From assembly GCF_028745515.1 (NCBI RefSeq), contig NZ_JAQZSG010000013.1:78564-126161 (forward strand): DNA of 47,598 bases, written 5' to 3'. The translations under genes were made by a program, and so were the position numbers. Below the pieces are notes generated by a model. That model was not told the origin of the DNA and did no database searches. It saw only the letters and a program-made list of their open reading frames with translations. The DNA is from Paenibacillus thermotolerans. GTDB lineage: Bacteria > Bacillota > Bacilli > Paenibacillales > YIM-B00363. Position 1 is the stretch's first letter. Every line of letters starts with the position of its first letter. Positions 40,661-47,598 of this stretch are shown here, one piece after another.

Positions 40661-42013
40661 TTATTCAACCCATTTCTGATAGTAAGTTACCATGTCAGGC
40701 GTCATTTCTCTCCATTGAGCGGAGATGTCGTTCATCAGCTGCGCAATGTCCTCCGGAGTTTTTTCGCCGGTCAGCAGCTGCTGAACGCCCGAAAGTACGG
40801 ACTGCTCTTCGACCATGGAAGGTATGAAGTTTTCCAGGTTCACGCTCGGCTTCGCCTTAACCATCTCGAATATTTGCTTCATCTGCGGGGTGGCGATTTT
40901 GTTCGGGTCGAACCGGTCATCGGCCGGGAATACGCCGGTCTTCTCGTACCAAGCGTCCAAACGATCCTGCGTATGCATAAAGATCAGGAATTGTGCGGCC
41001 TCTTCCTTATGCTCGGACCAGGACGTGATCCCGAAGCCTTGGGCCGTTACCGTGATCGTATCTGCCATTGCGCCGGTGCCGTAAGTAGGAACGTTCATGA
41101 TGCCGATTTTGTCCTCGCCGATATCCTTGATCCATTGCGGGAAGAACGTATCGTTGCCGAATACCATCGCTGCTTTCCCGGTTGCGAACAATTCTTGTCC
41201 TTGCTGGTAGTCCAGAGAAAGCGCATCGTCGTTCATATAGCCCTTCTCTTTCAGCTCCGCGATTTTCGTCAGCCACTCCGAATATTTCGAATCTTTGAAG
41301 TCGGCTTCCCCGACCACCGCTTTAATCAAATCCTGATGGCTGTCGAGATTTTGCTTGCCGAGCAGCTGCCACATCCATCCGCCGAGCCAGCCGTCCTTGA
41401 GGCCTACCGCGAGCGGAATATATCCGGCTTGCTTAATTTTCTCGTTCGCCGCCATAAACTCGTCCCATGTTTTCGGAGGGTTGTTCGGGTCAAGCCCCGC
41501 CTTCTCGAACACGTCTTTCCGGTACGGAATCGCATTGTCGCTCAAATACCAGGAGGTGCCCCATACTTTGCCGTCATATGTGCGCTCGCTGGTATTGATA
41601 TAATGAGAGAGCTCGTCCTGAGGAATATAGTCGCTTACAGGAACGATCACGTTGCTCCATGCGTTCTCCAGCGTCCAAACACCGCCCCAGAAATATTGGA
41701 TGTCGGGACCTTGCCCGGCCATCGCCGCCGCCTTGAAAGCAGGGACGAGCTGGTCCGTCGACTGGAGCACGGTCTTAATTTTGATGCCCGGATTCGCTTC
41801 TTCGAATTTTTGAACCGTTTCATCCATCCAGGCTTGCGCTCCCGGCGCCTCTTGGTCTCCCCACCACCATACGGTCAGTTCCTTCGTTTCTCCGCCGGCC
41901 GCGCCTTCCTGCGAAGGTTCGCCCGCCGTTTGTTCCGGCTTCGAGCCGCCCGAGCAGCCCGCAAGAATGGCGATCATCAAAACTAAAGCTACGATAAACC
42001 CCTTTTTCAACAT
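40661..42013 (-). CDS. Extracellular solute-binding lipoprotein of a sugar ABC importer
   Basis: A 450-residue CUT1-type binding protein. The signal peptide ends in lipobox LAGC (Cys20), followed by a Gly/Ser/Glu-rich linker and ELTVWWWGDQEAPG, the usual start of the mature fold. ATG 42013 has GAGAGG 5 nt upstream. It is the first gene of the nine-gene operon and defines substrate capture at the membrane surface. The ligand is not predictable by eye; a mono- or oligosaccharide related to a deoxy-hexose or pentose is likely given the enzymes. Confidence 0.93.
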   Translation of the reverse strand: MLKKGFIVALVLMIAILAGCSGGSKPEQTAGEPSQEGAAGGETKELTVWWWGDQEAPGAQAWMDETVQKFEEANPGIKIKTVLQSTDQLVPAFKAAAMAGQGPDIQYFWGGVWTLENAWSNVIVPVSDYIPQDELSHYINTSERTYDGKVWGTSWYLSDNAIPYRKDVFEKAGLDPNNPPKTWDEFMAANEKIKQAGYIPLAVGLKDGWLGGWMWQLLGKQNLDSHQDLIKAVVGEADFKDSKYSEWLTKIAELKEKGYMNDDALSLDYQQGQELFATGKAAMVFGNDTFFPQWIKDIGEDKIGIMNVPTYGTGAMADTITVTAQGFGITSWSEHKEEAAQFLIFMHTQDRLDAWYEKTGVFPADDRFDPNKIATPQMKQIFEMVKAKPSVNLENFIPSMVEEQSVLSGVQQLLTGEKTPEDIAQLMNDISAQWREMTPDMVTYYQKWVE

Positions 42014-42053
42014 TACATCCTCTCCCCTTTTCTCTCTTCTTGAATAATTGGCG

Positions 42054-42111
42054 AATAAACGCTTACATTTCCATTAACATTGTAAAACTCGTAAATGTTG
42101 ATTGTCAACAA
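42054..42111 (-). promoter_or_regulatory. Sugar-operon promoter with operator box and cre-like site
   Basis: Minus-strand TTGACA (42103-42108) and TACAAT (42079-42084) are 18 bp apart. The box TTGTCAACAA (42102-42111) contains the whole -35. Downstream, TGTAAGCGTTTATT (42054-42067) matches most of the cre consensus TGWAANCGNTNWCA except its last two bases and would lie around +5 to +18. Substrate-specific repression by the GntR regulator and CcpA repression are both inferred. Confidence 0.75.
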
Positions 42112-42130
42112 TATTTACTGTAAAATAATA

Positions 42131-42140
42131 TTGTTAACAA
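42131..42140. promoter_or_regulatory. Second TTGTTAACAA operator box
   Basis: A perfect 10-bp palindrome, 29 bp from the box on the -35. Both boxes also form a larger near-perfect dyad: 14-nt arms TTGTCAACAATATT and AATATTGTTAACAA. TTGTNNACAA matches FCD-type GntR operators, so the neighbouring regulator is the likely ligand. Confidence 0.65.
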
Positions 42141-42191
42141 TTATAAAACACGCTGTGTTTTTCATCTGCCGCCAGCTATAATCGTTATTAG

Positions 42192-42207
42192 ATTACCTCA
42201 AGGTAAT
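42192..42207 (+). promoter_or_regulatory. Palindrome ahead of the GntR gene
   Basis: ATTACCT-CA-AGGTAAT, a perfect 7-2-7 inverted repeat, lies about 20 bp before the regulator's start. It differs from the TTGTNNACAA boxes and may serve another factor or autoregulation. Confidence 0.5.
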
Positions 42208-42226
42208 TTCGAGGGAGAGAAGCGTC

Positions 42227-42892
42227 GTGAGCGAATTTACATTTAAGCAACAAGCCAATGTATCCTTACGCGAAAAAGTGACGAACGACTTGCGGGAAGC
42301 GATACTAAACGGATATATTCAGCCCGGCCAACGGATTAAAGAGCAGGAGATCGCAGCGCAGATGGGAATTAGCCGCGGTCCGGTCCGGGAAGCGATTCGG
42401 CATTTGGAGCGGGAAGGATTATTGATTTCTTATCCGTACAAGGAAACCGTAGTAGCCGATCTGAACGTCGACGAGGTGCAGCAAATTTTGCTGCCGATCC
42501 GGTTTCATATCGAGTCTTTCGTATTGAAGCGGTATGCCGGTAAAGTTGACGAGGCGTTCTACAGCCGGCTGCAATCGATCATCGACCGTATGCAATCGGC
42601 CGTGGATTCCGGAAATCCGTCCGTATTGGTGGAATTGGATATCGAATTCCATGAGACGATCATTTCGCTGGCTGTCGAGCGTACCGTCTTCATTACTTGG
42701 CGCAGCATCGTCAATCAAATCAGGCTTCACTTTTCCAAAAACCTGCGCTTTCAATACGACCAAATCGTCTCCGACCACCAGAAGCTGCTAGACGCTTTAA
42801 AGACGAAGGATCCGGACCTCATCCAGGCGGCCATGACTCAGCACCTTACCAGTGAAGACAGTCTCCTTTGTTTTATGCCGGAGCGGTCTTGA
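42227..42892 (+). CDS. GntR-family regulator (FCD type)
   Basis: A 221-residue regulator: winged helix at about 15-80 (LREAILNGYIQPGQRIKEQE; ISRGPVREAIRHLEREGL) and an all-helical FCD ligand domain with metal-site acids and histidines (ELDIEFHETI, SDHQKLLDAL, MTQHL). FCD regulators bind acids derived from sugars. GTG 42227 follows AGGGAGAG. Divergent from the sugar operon, it is very likely its repressor, acting at the TTGTNNACAA boxes. A terminator follows. Confidence 0.92.
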   Translation: MSEFTFKQQANVSLREKVTNDLREAILNGYIQPGQRIKEQEIAAQMGISRGPVREAIRHLEREGLLISYPYKETVVADLNVDEVQQILLPIRFHIESFVLKRYAGKVDEAFYSRLQSIIDRMQSAVDSGNPSVLVELDIEFHETIISLAVERTVFITWRSIVNQIRLHFSKNLRFQYDQIVSDHQKLLDALKTKDPDLIQAAMTQHLTSEDSLLCFMPERS

Positions 42893-42900
42893 AGCAAGCT

Positions 42901-42947
42901 AAGCTCAAAATCGGAACTTATCCCCGGGATGATCCGTTTTTGAGCTT
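42901..42947 (+). terminator. Terminator of the GntR gene
   Basis: AAGCTCAAAA plus CGGA pair with TCCG plus TTTTGAGCTT, followed by TTT. Clear hairpin 9 nt past the stop. Confidence 0.9.
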
Positions 42948-43103
42948 TTTACATTGAAAAAAACTCCCGCTGAACCATCGACGTCCATTGAAGTATGTTG
43001 CGTTGGACACCGAAATTTTGAACGAAGAATCGTATAAAGCGGTGAAAACAATTGCAGGATCATGAAGCATTCTGTATGTGAATTGGTCAGTCGTAGAAAA
43101 AAA

Positions 43104-43137
43104 AGCTCCCACCCAGCCGTTCCGCTGAGTAAGAGCT
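43104..43137 (-). terminator. Terminator of the ubiA-like operon
   Basis: On the minus strand AGCTCTTACTCAGC pairs with GGCTGGGTGGGAGCT (several G-U pairs), followed by eight T. It lies 18 nt past the stop of the gene at 43155. Confidence 0.9.
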
Positions 43138-43154
43138 CTCTTTCGCACCTGCCA

Positions 43155-43886
43155 TTAATCCGTGATCGTGACCGTGACCGGAGACCATTCGCCGATGACC
43201 GTCTGCCCGTGCACCGACACGCTTCCTTCGGGGCCGATATCCTTCTCCGTCATAATGCCGAGCGCGATCGTGAACTTGTTGAATTTCACCGGAATATCGG
43301 TTTCGCGCCGCACCTCTTCCCCATTCACATAGAACACTGCCTCGTCGTTCCCGCGGTGGTACGTGATCTTATACGTGTTGAACTCCCGCGGCTTGAAGTT
43401 CGTATCCTCCCTAAAGATGCAGAAATACCGCGTCTTATCCGTCTCAGGCACCTTAACGCCTGGAAACTGCAGCACCGCATAAACGCTCGCATACTTATCG
43501 TTGCCGGCAAAGAAGTCGAGCGCTCCTCCCGTCGTGAAATCGAGAAGATTAAGCGAAACATAGCCGTCGTACAAGTCCCCCGGCGTCGTATTTTGGCTGC
43601 GGGCGCGAATTTGGAGCTCGAAGCTCACCTCGCCCTGCTCCGGCACCTCGACCTCCTCTACGGAGTAATACATATGTTTGGCATTGTCCAAAATTTGAAT
43701 TTGATCGTGCTTGCGGCTGAGCGGGGCCCGAACGTATAAAATACCGTTGCGGACGATCACGACCGCATTCGGCTCCCGATACGTCCAGAATGTGCCGTCC
43801 TGAAGCGGAAATCCGCCCATCTTCCATACTTTCCCTTCTTCAAGAATCGTATGGAAATCGCCGAAAACCTTTTGCCGCTGTGACAT
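43155..43886 (-). CDS. Uncharacterised beta-sandwich protein (DUF6081-like)
   Basis: A 243-residue soluble protein without signal peptide or membrane helix. It is beta-rich, with motifs such as FWTYREPNAVVIVRNG, YDGYVSLNLLDFTTGGALDFF (quoted across two strands) and AVFYVNGEEVRRETDIPVKFN, which resemble the concanavalin/laminarin-binding fold; it may belong to the DUF6081 family. No glutamate pair of a glycosidase is evident, so catalysis is uncertain. It starts 19 nt after the UbiA-like gene with GGAGG 9 nt before the ATG, hence co-transcribed. A link to prenyl lipid or carbohydrate binding is possible, not shown. Confidence 0.7.
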   Translation of the reverse strand: MSQRQKVFGDFHTILEEGKVWKMGGFPLQDGTFWTYREPNAVVIVRNGILYVRAPLSRKHDQIQILDNAKHMYYSVEEVEVPEQGEVSFELQIRARSQNTTPGDLYDGYVSLNLLDFTTGGALDFFAGNDKYASVYAVLQFPGVKVPETDKTRYFCIFREDTNFKPREFNTYKITYHRGNDEAVFYVNGEEVRRETDIPVKFNKFTIALGIMTEKDIGPEGSVSVHGQTVIGEWSPVTVTITD

Positions 43887-43905
43887 ATTGAAACGCCTCC
43901 GTATA

Positions 43906-44829
43906 TTATGGGATCATTCCTTGCAACAATAACGATAGGAACATAACGGTTCCGCAAATTTGAGCGGCCTTCAGCGCAGCGCCCATAAGCGGCAAATACG
44001 CTCTCGGCTCGTTCTCCGGCCCGAGCTGCCGGTATACTTTAATAAGCGGCGCCGCACCCGCCAGACCGGCCAGGCTGTACCAAGGCAGCGCTCCAAGCGG
44101 GACGCAGCCGATCAATACGATAAAGGCGGCGGCGGCGAGACACTTCGAGAAGGCTAGTCCCCGCTTCTCGCCCCAAAGAACGACAAGCGTTCGCTTGCCC
44201 GATGCCTTGTCCGCCTGCCAATGAAGAAAATGATGATTGAACAGAACGAGCGTCGTAAGCAGTCCGATCGGCAGTGAGACCCACAATGCCCGAACGTCGA
44301 ACGCCCCCGTCTGCACGAAATAGGTGCCGGTTACCGGCAGCACGCCGAACGAAAGCAGAATCGCCAGCTCGCTGTAGCCCTTCCCCCGGTAGCCGAACTT
44401 AAGCGGCGGAGCGACGTAAAAATAGGCGATCAGCGCACCGGCGACGGCGAATGCAAGCACCCACCAGCCGCTGGCCATGCTGAGCACCGCCCCGCATACG
44501 AACGCGACCGCGAAAATGGCCCAGGTTACGGTCGCGAACGATTTCTCGGGGATGCGCCCGCCGGTGAGAAAGCCGGAATTGGTGGAGATGGCGGCGGCCG
44601 TTTCCTTCGCGGCGACGTCCACACCGTTGCGGTAGTCCCACAGATCGTTGATCATATTGGAGAACAGGTGCGCGGCGGCCGCGCCGATCAAGGTGACCAA
44701 AAACAACCCCGTCCGGAACGTTCCGTCCCAACCAAAAGCCCCCGCCGCTCCTATAAGAACAGGTAAAATCATAACGGGGAGCACCCTGGAACGGGAAGCT
44801 TTCATCCACATATTCAGTTTGTCCTTCAT
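43906..44829 (-). CDS. UbiA-family prenyltransferase (MenA-like)
   Basis: A 307-residue membrane protein with eight or nine helices. The two Mg-diphosphate motifs are present: NDLWDYRNGVD (61-71) and HWQADKASGKRT (about residue 205). The second matches MenA-type enzymes, which prenylate 1,4-dihydroxy-2-naphthoate to make menaquinone. It is not beside other men genes; a single gene copy cannot be distinguished from a paralogue here. AAAGGA lies 8 nt before ATG 44829. It heads a two-gene unit with the DUF6081-like gene. Confidence 0.85.
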   Translation of the reverse strand: MKDKLNMWMKASRSRVLPVMILPVLIGAAGAFGWDGTFRTGLFLVTLIGAAAAHLFSNMINDLWDYRNGVDVAAKETAAAISTNSGFLTGGRIPEKSFATVTWAIFAVAFVCGAVLSMASGWWVLAFAVAGALIAYFYVAPPLKFGYRGKGYSELAILLSFGVLPVTGTYFVQTGAFDVRALWVSLPIGLLTTLVLFNHHFLHWQADKASGKRTLVVLWGEKRGLAFSKCLAAAAFIVLIGCVPLGALPWYSLAGLAGAAPLIKVYRQLGPENEPRAYLPLMGAALKAAQICGTVMFLSLLLQGMIP

Positions 44830-44908
44830 GTATGAATTCCTTTCATAATTGAATAATTAATGTCCTAATAAATATAGCACCCTTACTGCGCATCTACCAA
44901 ATGAAAAA

Positions 44909-44940
44909 GCTGCCGTAACCGGGATATTCCCGATTGCAGC
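44909..44940 (-). terminator. Terminator of the histidine-phosphatase gene
   Basis: GCTGC/GCAGC outer stem with an inner AATCGGG/TCCCGGTT stem, followed by TTTTTC on the minus strand. It stands about 50 nt past the stop. Confidence 0.8.
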
Positions 44941-44988
44941 AGCCTAACAGCCTTACAGCCTTACCAATATATAATTCCTACGAGCCTA

Positions 44989-45537
44989 TTAAATCCCGCG
45001 TGTAAACGTATAAAGCTTCCCGTTCTCCGGGTACGAAAACTTCGGGCCGCGAAATCCTCTCTTGTCTAACTCCTTCTTCATCACGTCCATCAACGCACCG
45101 TGGCTGACGATCAATACATTCGCAGTCGGGTCCGCTCCGCCGATTACCTCGTCCAAAATACCGGCAATCCGCTCCTCGGCTGCCTTCATCTCCGCCCGCG
45201 CCTGACGATTGAATGACCATGTCACCCGCGCAATGACAGCCCACCATAGGAAAGGAAGCTTGATGCGGCTCTTTATTCGAGGCAGGGGGATTTCTCTCAA
45301 TTCGGGCCTCTTCTCTATTTGTCCGCCGAACAAGCTCTCCGCCGTTTGCAGAGCCCTCGACAGGTCGCTGGATAAGCAACGGTCCCAGCGAATTCCGCCC
45401 AGTTCGGCGTTCCCTTTCTCAATCGGCGCCTCGTCGTACTCCGTAAACCAAGCCGCCAATTGTTCCGTAGAAACAAGCTTGAACGGCGAAGGATATTTCT
45501 TTATTACTTTATAATGCCGTACTAATCCGATGTTCAT
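44989..45537 (-). CDS. Histidine phosphatase family protein
   Basis: A 182-residue phosphoglycerate-mutase-like protein. The catalytic RHG motif is VRHYK here (His8, with Tyr replacing Gly), followed by SSDLSRALQTA, ELREI (general acid region) and VSHGALMD (second His). The missing glycine after RH is atypical and may alter substrate choice. AAGGAT precedes the ATG. Monocistronic; the substrate is unknown (phosphosugars or other phosphoesters are typical). Confidence 0.85.
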   Translation of the reverse strand: MNIGLVRHYKVIKKYPSPFKLVSTEQLAAWFTEYDEAPIEKGNAELGGIRWDRCLSSDLSRALQTAESLFGGQIEKRPELREIPLPRIKSRIKLPFLWWAVIARVTWSFNRQARAEMKAAEERIAGILDEVIGGADPTANVLIVSHGALMDVMKKELDKRGFRGPKFSYPENGKLYTFTRGI

Positions 45538-45592
45538 GTTCTGCCATCCTTTTTTTGCGAAATTGTTTCATTGTTGTTAATGATAAGTCCGA

Positions 45593-46822
45593 TTACGGGG
45601 CCGAAGGCTGAATATCGCCGGCCGGAACTCTACGATTACGCTGCATGTATAAACAGAGACTGAAATTGATTAACGCAATGATATAAAAAAGGACCAGCAT
45701 GACTAGCATTGCGCGAGCACCCCAGTATTGGAACGCAAACGTTCCCGCGATCGGTCCGATGAGCCGTCCCGAATAATTAAACGTACTGATTACCCCTTGA
45801 TAAAAACCTCTCCGGTCGGGAGGAGCGATCCTCGAGGCGAGCGCAGGGATCGCCGGCCATATTATTATTTCCCCAATCGTTGCCAAAACCATTGCCGCTA
45901 CAAACCGCCAATACGCATCGCCGCCAAGCAGCATCATAAACGAAGCGATAAGCATTCCCTGGCCCAGCCAAAAATGAAAACGTTCATTGCTTATGAGCTT
46001 GCCCAGCAGCATATTGAAAGGCTGCAGCAGAATGACAAGGCAGCCGTTAATCGTCCAGAGCAAGCTGTATAACGGACGATCATAGCCTATTTCCTTCATC
46101 AGAACGGGAATCGTGGTTTGCCATTGGATGTAGCTCATAAGCGTCAAAGTTAACCCGCTTCCCAGCATAAGAAGTATCGCCGTTCGCGCCCCGCCGCCCT
46201 GCCTCGCTTCCCCGCCGCCCGCATGCTCCGCTTCCTTCTCCCTCTTCTCCGGCCGCTTCCCTTTTACCCCCGTGAAGATCAGCAAAGCGCCGAGGAGAAA
46301 AAACATTGCGTTCAGTCCAAAAGAGTATGTAAATGAGACGGATGATACGATTCCGCCAATTGCAGTGCCGGCGGCCACACCGATATTTTGGAACAAATAG
46401 GTCAACTGAAACCCGCTTTTTCCTCCCTCCGGCCAAACCGAGCCGACGCTTGTTTGAAGCGCCGTCAGCATTGCGCCGATCAAACAATTCATTACCGCGA
46501 ACGCGGTTATGAACACAATCCACTGTCCGTAGGCAGCGAGCGTTGCACTGGAAATAAAAATTCCGCATGCCGAAACCAGCATAATGATTTTTCCGCCGAA
46601 GCGGTCAGTCAGCATACCGCCCGCAAAACCTCCGACAATGGCCGCGCACGCTTCAACCGATAATACCATACCGGCCGTCGTTAACGGCTTGCCGAGCACC
46701 TCCGTTACATAAATCGACGTCAGCGGCCAAAGAAACGAATAACCGGCCATTGCAAGCAAACTAATCATGCAAAGCGCGGCCATCTGTTTCGGATACTTAA
46801 ATGAAAACAATAATCTTGTCAT
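45593..46822 (-). CDS. MFS exporter controlled by PadR
   Basis: About 409 residues, 12 helices. The A-motif GGMLTDRFGGK and a cytoplasmic loop rich in Gly and charged residues (EKREKEAEHAGGGEARQGGG) between helices 6 and 7 are visible. ATG 46822 is chosen because GAGGTG lies 8 nt upstream; the longer frame adds three residues. It diverges from the PadR gene at 46987 with a shared 54-bp palindromic operator, the usual setting of a drug or metabolite exporter. Confidence 0.88.
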   Translation of the reverse strand: MTRLLFSFKYPKQMAALCMISLLAMAGYSFLWPLTSIYVTEVLGKPLTTAGMVLSVEACAAIVGGFAGGMLTDRFGGKIIMLVSACGIFISSATLAAYGQWIVFITAFAVMNCLIGAMLTALQTSVGSVWPEGGKSGFQLTYLFQNIGVAAGTAIGGIVSSVSFTYSFGLNAMFFLLGALLIFTGVKGKRPEKREKEAEHAGGGEARQGGGARTAILLMLGSGLTLTLMSYIQWQTTIPVLMKEIGYDRPLYSLLWTINGCLVILLQPFNMLLGKLISNERFHFWLGQGMLIASFMMLLGGDAYWRFVAAMVLATIGEIIIWPAIPALASRIAPPDRRGFYQGVISTFNYSGRLIGPIAGTFAFQYWGARAMLVMLVLFYIIALINFSLCLYMQRNRRVPAGDIQPSAP

Positions 46823-46844
46823 AAGAACCACACCTCAAATGAAT

Positions 46845-46898
46845 GATATATACCTCGAATCGATATATGATAATATACATCGATTAGAGGTATATATC
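46845..46898. promoter_or_regulatory. Long palindromic operator between MFS and padR
   Basis: Two 24-bp arms, GATATATACCTC-GAATCGATATAT and its near-complement, match at 21 of 24 positions around a 6-bp centre at 46871. The palindrome overlaps the minus-strand promoter completely and reaches toward the plus-strand one. It is the likely PadR binding site, offering two operator copies in opposite orientation. Confidence 0.85.
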
Positions 46899-46900
46899 AA
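46872..46900 (-). promoter_or_regulatory. Promoter of the MFS exporter
   Basis: TTGATA (46895-46900), 17 bp, TATATT (46872-46877), within the operator. Confidence 0.75.
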
Positions 46901-46924
46901 GAGGGAGATTCGGCGGATTATTGC

Positions 46925-46953
46925 TTGTCTTCACTCTCTGCCCGTGCTAATAT
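46925..46953 (+). promoter_or_regulatory. Promoter of padR
   Basis: TTGTCT (46925-46930), 17 bp, TAATAT (46948-46953), about 34 bp before ATG 46987 and outside the palindrome. Confidence 0.6.
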
Positions 46954-46986
46954 AAACCCGGTTCATGCCGAAGGAGGAAATTCAAA

Positions 46987-47514
46987 ATGCTTGAGCTGGC
47001 GATATTGGGATTTTTGTATGAACGGCCTATGCACGGATACGAGCTGAAACAAAGCTTGAACCTGCTGACCGGGCATGTCCGCCCTGTAAGCGACGGAGCG
47101 TTATACCCCGCCATTTCCAGATTGGAGAAGAGCGGATTTTTAGTGAAAAAGCTGGAAGCCGGCAAGGCCGCCGCTCCCCGTCAAACCTTGACGATTACGA
47201 ACATCGGGAAAGCTGAGCTGCTGCGCCGCTTGTCCGAACCGAGCGACCTCGATATTTCGGACCGTAACCGGTTCTTCACGGTGCTTTCGTTCCTGCGGTT
47301 TGCAAAGCTTGAAGACCAGCGGAGGGTGCTTGAGAGGCGTCTCCAGTTTTTAAACGCTGGTGTGAGCTTCTTCCAAGCGGACGGCAAGCCCGTCAAGCTG
47401 GAGGAAGAACAGGACCCTTATCGGAGGGGCATGCTTTTAATTGCCAAAGAAACGAAAAAAGTGGAACGGCAATGGCTGAAAGAAACTCTCGAATCGATGG
47501 ACTTCCAGGGCTGA
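46987..47514 (+). CDS. PadR-family regulator of the MFS exporter
   Basis: A 175-residue PadR protein of the long subfamily. The winged helix covers 1-85 (LAILGFLYERPMHGYELKQ, then ALYPAISRLEKSGFLVKK) and a C-terminal helical domain (about 90-175) forms the dimer coil. ATG 46987 has GGAGG 9 nt upstream. Divergent from the MFS exporter, it probably represses it through the 46845-46898 palindrome until a substrate binds. The remaining 84 nt to the window end show no feature. Confidence 0.9.
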   Translation: MLELAILGFLYERPMHGYELKQSLNLLTGHVRPVSDGALYPAISRLEKSGFLVKKLEAGKAAAPRQTLTITNIGKAELLRRLSEPSDLDISDRNRFFTVLSFLRFAKLEDQRRVLERRLQFLNAGVSFFQADGKPVKLEEEQDPYRRGMLLIAKETKKVERQWLKETLESMDFQG

Positions 47515-47598
47515 CCGATGCATGAAAGAGCAGCCGGAGAAGCTTCAATAAACGCAATCGAGTAGATAGGGGCGGCTAGCCCCTGACCTCTCACACCA

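Noticed and set aside
42950-43070. Possible small peptide or gene remnant (plus strand, ending VKTIAGS)
   Set aside because: About 35 codons with no ribosome site and no recognisable family; it may be a relic but cannot be supported.

Overview
The window reads as chromosomal DNA of an endospore-forming, moderately GC-rich Firmicute, most likely Paenibacillus or a close relative. The signs are a gerA/gerB/gerC-type germination operon, a c-di-AMP (ydaO-type) riboswitch ahead of a Ktr potassium transporter, a Mn-type pyrophosphatase, an Mhq quinone-detoxification operon, a LysM-anchored nucleotidase, sigma-A-like promoters with 17-18 bp spacers and strong GGAGG ribosome sites. I see no rRNA, tRNA, CRISPR array, phage or intact insertion sequence. 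Many gene starts were moved inward from the longest open frame because a ribosome site decides them.

Layout. 1-2100: paired 22-mer repeat, HesB-like and small FAD protein genes, and a stand-alone SigA-like sigma factor without region 1.1. 2190-5720: ktrB-ktrA under a riboswitch with terminator, then ppaC. 5890-11320: HxlR regulator, a TetR gene with two tandem operators flanked by two 292-residue alpha/beta hydrolases, a five-helix membrane molybdoenzyme and a flavin monooxygenase. 11350-15560: ger operon with a fourth small gene. 15700-19250: 50-residue CxxC protein, MFS transporter, membrane di-iron hydroxylase and CNNM/CBS protein. 19250-19880: decayed TerC gene and an inverted pair of the repeat. 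20010-22740: mhq operon with an MhqR-like operator. 22760-25480: PadR, a helical-domain/pentapeptide-repeat fusion and a 14-helix efflux pump.

25650-28860: LysM nucleotidase and an AT-rich stalk-domain gene. 29140-33590: response regulator, intramembrane-type sensor kinase, BcrA/BcrB-like ABC transporter and UppP, with an 11-bp direct repeat ahead of the transporter; this looks like a bacitracin or lipid-II-antibiotic defence unit. 33610-42890: a nine-gene operon for uptake and probably non-phosphorylative breakdown of a sugar (ABC importer, enolase-superfamily dehydratase, SDR, Zn-dehydrogenase, cupin, mutarotase-fold protein, FAH hydrolase) opposite a GntR regulator, with operator boxes on the -35 and a cre-like site. 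42900-47598: UbiA prenyltransferase with an uncharacterised partner, a histidine phosphatase, and an MFS exporter/PadR pair sharing a long palindromic operator.

The regulator/pump or regulator/enzyme pairs (TetR, two PadR, HxlR, two-component system) indicate a soil or rhizosphere lifestyle with exposure to antibiotics and electrophiles. The most novel-looking items are the bcr/uppP unit, the sugar operon, the PadR/pentapeptide/efflux operon, the fixed-spacing repeat and the five-helix molybdoenzyme.
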